This document shows, in pieces, positions 15,989 through 19,526 of a DNA stretch of 19,526 nucleotides. The DNA comes from Thermoleophilia bacterium. GTDB taxonomy: Bacteria > Actinomycetota > Thermoleophilia > Gaiellales > Gaiellaceae. Position 1 is the stretch's first letter. Each line of letters begins with the position of its first letter. The notes below the pieces were generated by a model that was not told where the DNA came from, searched no databases, and saw only the letters and a program-made list of their open reading frames with translations. Location of the stretch: assembly GCA_016844515.1 (NCBI GenBank), contig JAERMP010000042.1, positions 1-19,526 on the forward strand, written 5' to 3'. Position numbers and translations under genes: made by a program.

Positions 15989-18073
15989 ATGAGCCCGCCC
16001 CGAGGCAAGCGAGCTCCGCTCGATCCGGACACGCTACGCCCGCGAGCCCGCCATCAGCGAGCAGCCCGGAGGCGGCGCAGACGGCGCGGCGCGATCGTGG
16101 CTGTAACGGCGATCCTGGCACTCGGGGTCGCGGCGGGCATCGCGGGAACGGTAGGAGTTCTCGCGTACGGCTCGTCATGCGATCTGGACTCGCTGAGCGA
16201 GGTCAAAATCGGCCAGAACACGTTCATCTATGCGGCCGACGGCTCCCTGCTCGGCTCGATCCCGGCGGAGCGGAACCGGCAACCTGTGACCGCTGAAGGG
16301 ATGTCTCTCTGGATCCGCAAGGCCACGATCGCCGTCGAGGATCGGCGGTTCTTCGGGCATGGCGGAGTCGACCTCGAGGGGATCGCGCGTGCCGCAGTAG
16401 CGGACATTCGCGCCGGCGAGATCGTCGAGGGTGGGTCGACCATCACCCAGCAGCTCGTGCGCAACCTGTATATCTCGCGCGAGCGAACGGTGCAGCGAAA
16501 GGTCAAGGAGGCTTGCCTCGCGACCAAGCTCGACGGGGCCTGGACGAAGCACCTGATCCTGACGACGTACCTGAACCAGGTCTACTACGGAAACCAGGCG
16601 TATGGCATTGAAGCCGCGTCGCAGACCTACTTCTCGAAGTCGGCGAAGGAGTTGACGCTCTCCGAGTCCGCGCTCCTCGCCGGGCTCACGCAGGCGCCTT
16701 CGACGTATGACCCCTTCACGACTCCTGCTCGCGCGCTCGTGCGACGGGCGGACGTCCTTCGCGCGATGCTCGAAACGCGTGTCATCACGAAGAGGGAACA
16801 CGACCTGGCGCTCGCGTCCAACCTGAAGCTCCAGTCGAGCCGCCTATACAGCCGAATCCGCGAGCCGTACTTCTTCGGCTACGTGAGGGACAAGCTCATC
16901 GAGGTCTACGGCGCAGCGACGGTGCGGTCAGGGGGTCTGCAGGTCTATACGACGATCGTTCCGCGATACCAGCGACTCGCGGAGAAGGCCATTCAGGACA
17001 CGATGAATCAGCCGACCGATCCTGCGGCCGCCTTGATCTCGATCAGCCCCCGCACGGGAGCTATCCGCGCGATGACCGCTGTCATCCCGAACCGACCCAA
17101 GAACGAGTTCAACCTGCTCTCGCAGGCGCGTCGGCAGACGGGCTCGACCTTCAAGATGTTCGTGCTCACGGCCGCGGTCGAGCTGGGGATCAACCCGGAC
17201 TCGACGTACTACGTCTCCGCACCGTTCACGTACCGCGTGCACCCCGCGGGAAACTGCGAGGACGGAACCTGGTGGTGCGTGCACACGTACGCCAACGACT
17301 ACTACGGATGGAGCTCGATTCGGAGCGCGACGATCCGCTCGGACAATGCGGTCTACGCGCAGCTCACTCTCGATGTCACGCCCGAGCGGGTGGCGGAGAC
17401 CGCCCGCCGCATGGGTGTTCGGTCGCCCCTCGACGTGAGAGGTGCATATGTGCCATCGATCGGCCTCGGCTCGATCGCCGTTTCACCGCTCGACATCGCC
17501 TCGGGGTACGCGACGCTGGCAGCCGGCGGCGTTTACGCGGAGCCGATGGCGATCCGGCGAGTCGTCCTCGATGACGGGCGTGAGGACACGACGGCAGGAT
17601 GGGGCGTTCCCAAACGCCGGCGCGCGGTATCGGAGGGCACCGCGGCGGTCGTCACTCGCATTCTCGAACAGAACATCCAGTACGGAACGGGCACGCGCGC
17701 GGCATTCGGGACGGGAACGAATGAGGAATACGCCGATGCGTGGTTCGCGGGCTACACCCCGGATCTCGCAACGACGGTCTGGATTGGCTTCACGGCGGGA
17801 GAGATCCCTATGGAGAACGTCCATGGGATCGCAGTCAGCGGCGGCAGCTTCCCGGCTGAGATCTGGCGGCTCTTCATGGAACCTGCGCTCGAGGGAACCG
17901 AGCCGACCCCGTTCGCCGAACCGGCGTTCTGGCCGGAATGGAAGCCGTTCACGCGTGGCCAGTACGCGCTGACGTACGATCCGAGCGCCTCCGAGTCGGA
18001 GAGCACCGAGACGGAGACGACGACGAAAAAAGCGCCTGATCCGGCCCCGACGCCAGGCCTCGGCGGCACGTAG
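15989..18073 (+). CDS. Class A penicillin-binding protein with altered KTG motif
   Basis: This 694-residue bifunctional peptidoglycan synthase polymerises glycan strands and crosslinks peptides outside the membrane. It has a basic cytoplasmic head, one membrane segment (about 35-60) and a GT51 domain with VEDRRFFGHGG (catalytic Glu117), EGGSTITQQLVRN at 147-159, RKVKEA, and LNQVYYGNQAYGIEAAS. The transpeptidase domain has GSTFK (Ser386, Lys389) and SDN at 451-453. The third motif, normally KTG, reads F-G-T-G-T at 573-577, so the lysine is glycine, although the following EYADAWFAGYTPDLATTVWIGF is conserved. The C-terminus is a Ser/Thr/Glu- and Pro-rich tail. It is probably leaderless from the TAGCAT hexamer. 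Glycosyltransferase function looks intact; transpeptidase efficiency and beta-lactam binding may be altered. Confidence 0.94.
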   Translation: MSPPRGKRAPLDPDTLRPRARHQRAARRRRRRRGAIVAVTAILALGVAAGIAGTVGVLAYGSSCDLDSLSEVKIGQNTFIYAADGSLLGSIPAERNRQPVTAEGMSLWIRKATIAVEDRRFFGHGGVDLEGIARAAVADIRAGEIVEGGSTITQQLVRNLYISRERTVQRKVKEACLATKLDGAWTKHLILTTYLNQVYYGNQAYGIEAASQTYFSKSAKELTLSESALLAGLTQAPSTYDPFTTPARALVRRADVLRAMLETRVITKREHDLALASNLKLQSSRLYSRIREPYFFGYVRDKLIEVYGAATVRSGGLQVYTTIVPRYQRLAEKAIQDTMNQPTDPAAALISISPRTGAIRAMTAVIPNRPKNEFNLLSQARRQTGSTFKMFVLTAAVELGINPDSTYYVSAPFTYRVHPAGNCEDGTWWCVHTYANDYYGWSSIRSATIRSDNAVYAQLTLDVTPERVAETARRMGVRSPLDVRGAYVPSIGLGSIAVSPLDIASGYATLAAGGVYAEPMAIRRVVLDDGREDTTAGWGVPKRRRAVSEGTAAVVTRILEQNIQYGTGTRAAFGTGTNEEYADAWFAGYTPDLATTVWIGFTAGEIPMENVHGIAVSGGSFPAEIWRLFMEPALEGTEPTPFAEPAFWPEWKPFTRGQYALTYDPSASESESTETETTTKKAPDPAPTPGLGGT

Positions 18074-18076
18074 CCT
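18071..18076 (+). promoter_or_regulatory. TAGCCT -10-like hexamer before moeA
   Basis: TAGCCT begins with the stop codon of the PBP gene and ends 10 bp before the GTG at 18087. It is the same hexamer as those before the nucleotidyltransferase and parA, with slightly longer spacing. Confidence 0.4.
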
Positions 18077-18086
18077 GCGCGTCTCG

Positions 18087-19162
18087 GTGTCCGGCCTCCT
18101 GACGCTAGAAGGTGCGCTCGCGCGCATCCTGGAACGAGCACAACCGCTCCGGGCGGAGATGGTCGCCGTCGCGGACGCGGCAGGACGCGTTCTCCGGACG
18201 TCTGCTTTGTCGCGAGTGGATCTGCCACCGTTCGCGAGCTCGGCCATGGACGGGTTCGCCTGCCGGACGGTGCTGACGCCGTCGTCCCCGTCGAGAGACT
18301 GGTTGATCGTGGCGATCGAGTCGAGATCCCGGAGCAAGCGCACCGCGGGCAGCACATCCGCCCACGCGGCGGCGACGTTCGAGCGGGCGAGGTTGCGGCG
18401 GAAGCGGGCACTCGGCTTGGCGCCACGCAGATCGGCGCTCTCGCCGCCGCCGGAGTCAACGAGGTTCGATGCTCGGTTCGTCCACGCGTGGCGGTTCTTG
18501 CGACCGGAAGCGAGCTCCGGGCTGCCGGTGAGCCCCTCGACTACGGCCAGATCTACGAGTCGAACCGCGCCATGATTGCGATAGTCCTGCGAACCGCGGG
18601 CGCCGAGGTGGAGCTACTGCCGGTCGCCGAGGACGACGAAGACGCTCATCGCGCGGCTCTCGAACGCGGCCTCGAGGCAGACGTCTTCGTGACCTCCGGC
18701 GGCGTGTCGATGGGCCCGCACGACCTCGTTCGCCGGGTCGCTTCGGATCTCGGCGTCGAGGAGGTGTTCTGGGGTGTCGCTGTCAAGCCGGGGAAGCCGC
18801 TGGCGTTTGGGGTCCGAGGTGCGACGCTCGTCTTCGGTCTTCCCGGGAACCCCGTGTCGTCACTGGTGGGCTCGCTCGTGTTCGTCAGGCCGGCTCTCCT
18901 GGCGCTCCAGGGGGTCGAGACAGTCGACCTGGGCTACGAGCACGGTCGGACTGCGACGACATTTCGACGGAACCCCCAACGGGACGAGTTCGTTCGGGCT
19001 CGCCGTCGGACAGGGGAGGACGGTGTCTTCCTCGAACCGGTGACCGGCCAGGAGTCGCACATGATCGTTCGCGCTGCGACGGCCGATGCGCTAGTTCATG
19101 TGCCTCGAGGGGAGGGCGAGCTCGCGGCCGGCGTTGTGGTCAGGTACCTCAGGCTCGCCTAG
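18087..19162 (+). pseudogene. moeA: Molybdopterin molybdenumtransferase MoeA, internal deletion and frameshift
   Basis: MoeA inserts molybdate into adenylylated molybdopterin. The first frame, from GTG 18087, gives a normal MoeA beginning up to SSAMDGFACR (about 18266). It then turns into unrelated sequence and stops at 18575. The homology resumes in another frame from about 18260 with LPDGADAVVPVE, then GDRVEIPEQAHRGQHIRPRGGDVRAGE, VAVLATGSEL, VTSGGVSMGPHDL, KPGKPLAFG and LPGNPVSS, reaching a natural C-terminus at 19162. Family members have roughly 45 residues (including an RIMTGA-like motif) between MDGFA and PDGADAVV; here they are missing. The gene has therefore lost about 130-140 bp, a length not divisible by three, and cannot give full-length MoeA as read. 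A real pseudogene and an assembly collapse fit equally. Confidence 0.85.
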
Positions 19163-19219
19163 ACTCGCTGGCGCACACCGGAATCCGCGTGCAACGGATC
19201 TCGGCCACGCACGGAGCGT

Positions 19220-19526
19220 TCAAGGCAGCTGTTTCGCGGCCCGGCGCTCGTCTTCACGTCCACCATTCGCACGGACGCGTATCACGCTACGGAGTGACCG
19301 TCGGACGACACCCGCTGGCGGCGGCTCCATCCCGTGCGCATACGGCGCGTAGCGTCCGAACGCCAGAGCCGCCAGCTGGGCGGCTGCAGCGGCCCAGACG
19401 ATCCCGGCCAAAACCGATCCGACAGAGAGGTAGCCAACCGTCGCTAGCCCTGTGACGTAGAGCGGGGTGTCGAACGCACCAAGGTCGAGTTGCCGCGCAA
19501 GCAGCGCCAAGGCCAGAAGCGGGCCT
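19220..19526 (-). CDS. C-terminal end of a probable membrane protein (partial)
   Basis: A minus-strand frame runs in from the right edge and stops at 19220. It begins GPLLALALLARQLDLGAFDTPLY and contains two hydrophobic stretches (VTGLATVGYLSVGSVLAG and IVWAAAAAQLAALAF), ending in a basic, polar tail. It would lie tail-to-tail with moeA, 57 bp apart. I recognise no family. The hydrophobic pattern and codon use are plausible for a polytopic membrane protein whose start is outside the window. A plus-strand frame over the same bases looks like low-complexity shadow. Confidence 0.4.
   Translation of the reverse strand, partial: GPLLALALLARQLDLGAFDTPLYVTGLATVGYLSVGSVLAGIVWAAAAAQLAALAFGRYAPYAHGMEPPPAGVVRRSLRSVIRVRANGGREDERRAAKQLP

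Noticed and set aside
15627..16296. Several overlapping plus-strand frames across the CPBP-PBP gap
   Set aside because: They are Arg/Pro/Ala-rich, span the palindromic element or the start of the PBP gene, and match no family.
19189..19455. Plus-strand frame of 88 codons after moeA
   Set aside because: It has a low-complexity Arg/Pro/His/Ser composition and no start signal. The minus-strand frame on the same bases is hydrophobic in a protein-like way and open to the window edge.

Overview
This window is the chromosomal replication-origin neighbourhood of a high-GC bacterium, most likely an actinobacterium (Actinomycetota). The supporting order is dnaA-dnaN-recF-dciA-gyrB-gyrA on one side of the origin and rpmH-rnpA-yidD-yidC-khpB(jag)-rsmG-...-parA-parB on the other. 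GTG/TTG starts and TAGCCT-type hexamers just before start codons also fit. A long gammaproteobacterial-type insert in GyrB is atypical for most actinobacteria; a deep-branching class such as Thermoleophilia is my guess, not something the window proves.

Left arm (1-8602, all minus strand): gyrA (3' end outside the window), gyrB, dciA, recF, dnaN and dnaA, i.e. replication initiation, helicase loading, clamp, recombination repair and topology. recF overlaps both neighbours and seems to start at CTG. The dnaN-dnaA gap (6989-7144) holds the most striking non-coding signal: two abutting DnaA-box-like 9-mers run directly into a series of DnaA-trio triplets, the architecture of a basal origin unwinding element. 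The dnaA-rpmH gap (8603-8839) holds a second cluster of TTCCACA-core boxes, including a perfect inverted pair, plus the rpmH promoter.

Right arm, first part (8840-13968, plus strand): ribosomal protein L34, RNase P protein, YidD, the YidC insertase, the RNA-binding protein KhpB and RsmG form a tightly coupled operon with GTGA/ATGA overlaps. A stand-alone nucleotidyltransferase of the aminoglycoside/lincosamide-resistance type sits between rsmG and parA. parA and parB overlap and encode chromosome segregation proteins.

Right arm, second part (13969-19526): a tRNA-Ile(GAT) on the minus strand between strong hairpins; a bifunctional-nuclease-family (DUF151) protein; a convergent CPBP-family membrane protease; a non-coding stretch holding a ~224-bp structure bounded by 21-bp inverted repeats with one mismatch; a class A penicillin-binding protein whose KTG motif reads GTG; a moeA that has lost about 45 codons and its reading frame; and the edge of a minus-strand membrane protein.

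Most genes are housekeeping. I do not see a multi-gene novel system. The best leads are the origin unwinding element, the inverted-repeat-bounded structured element, the altered PBP active-site motif, the quinolone-pocket residues of both gyrase subunits, the inserted nucleotidyltransferase, and the apparent leaderless-promoter signature.
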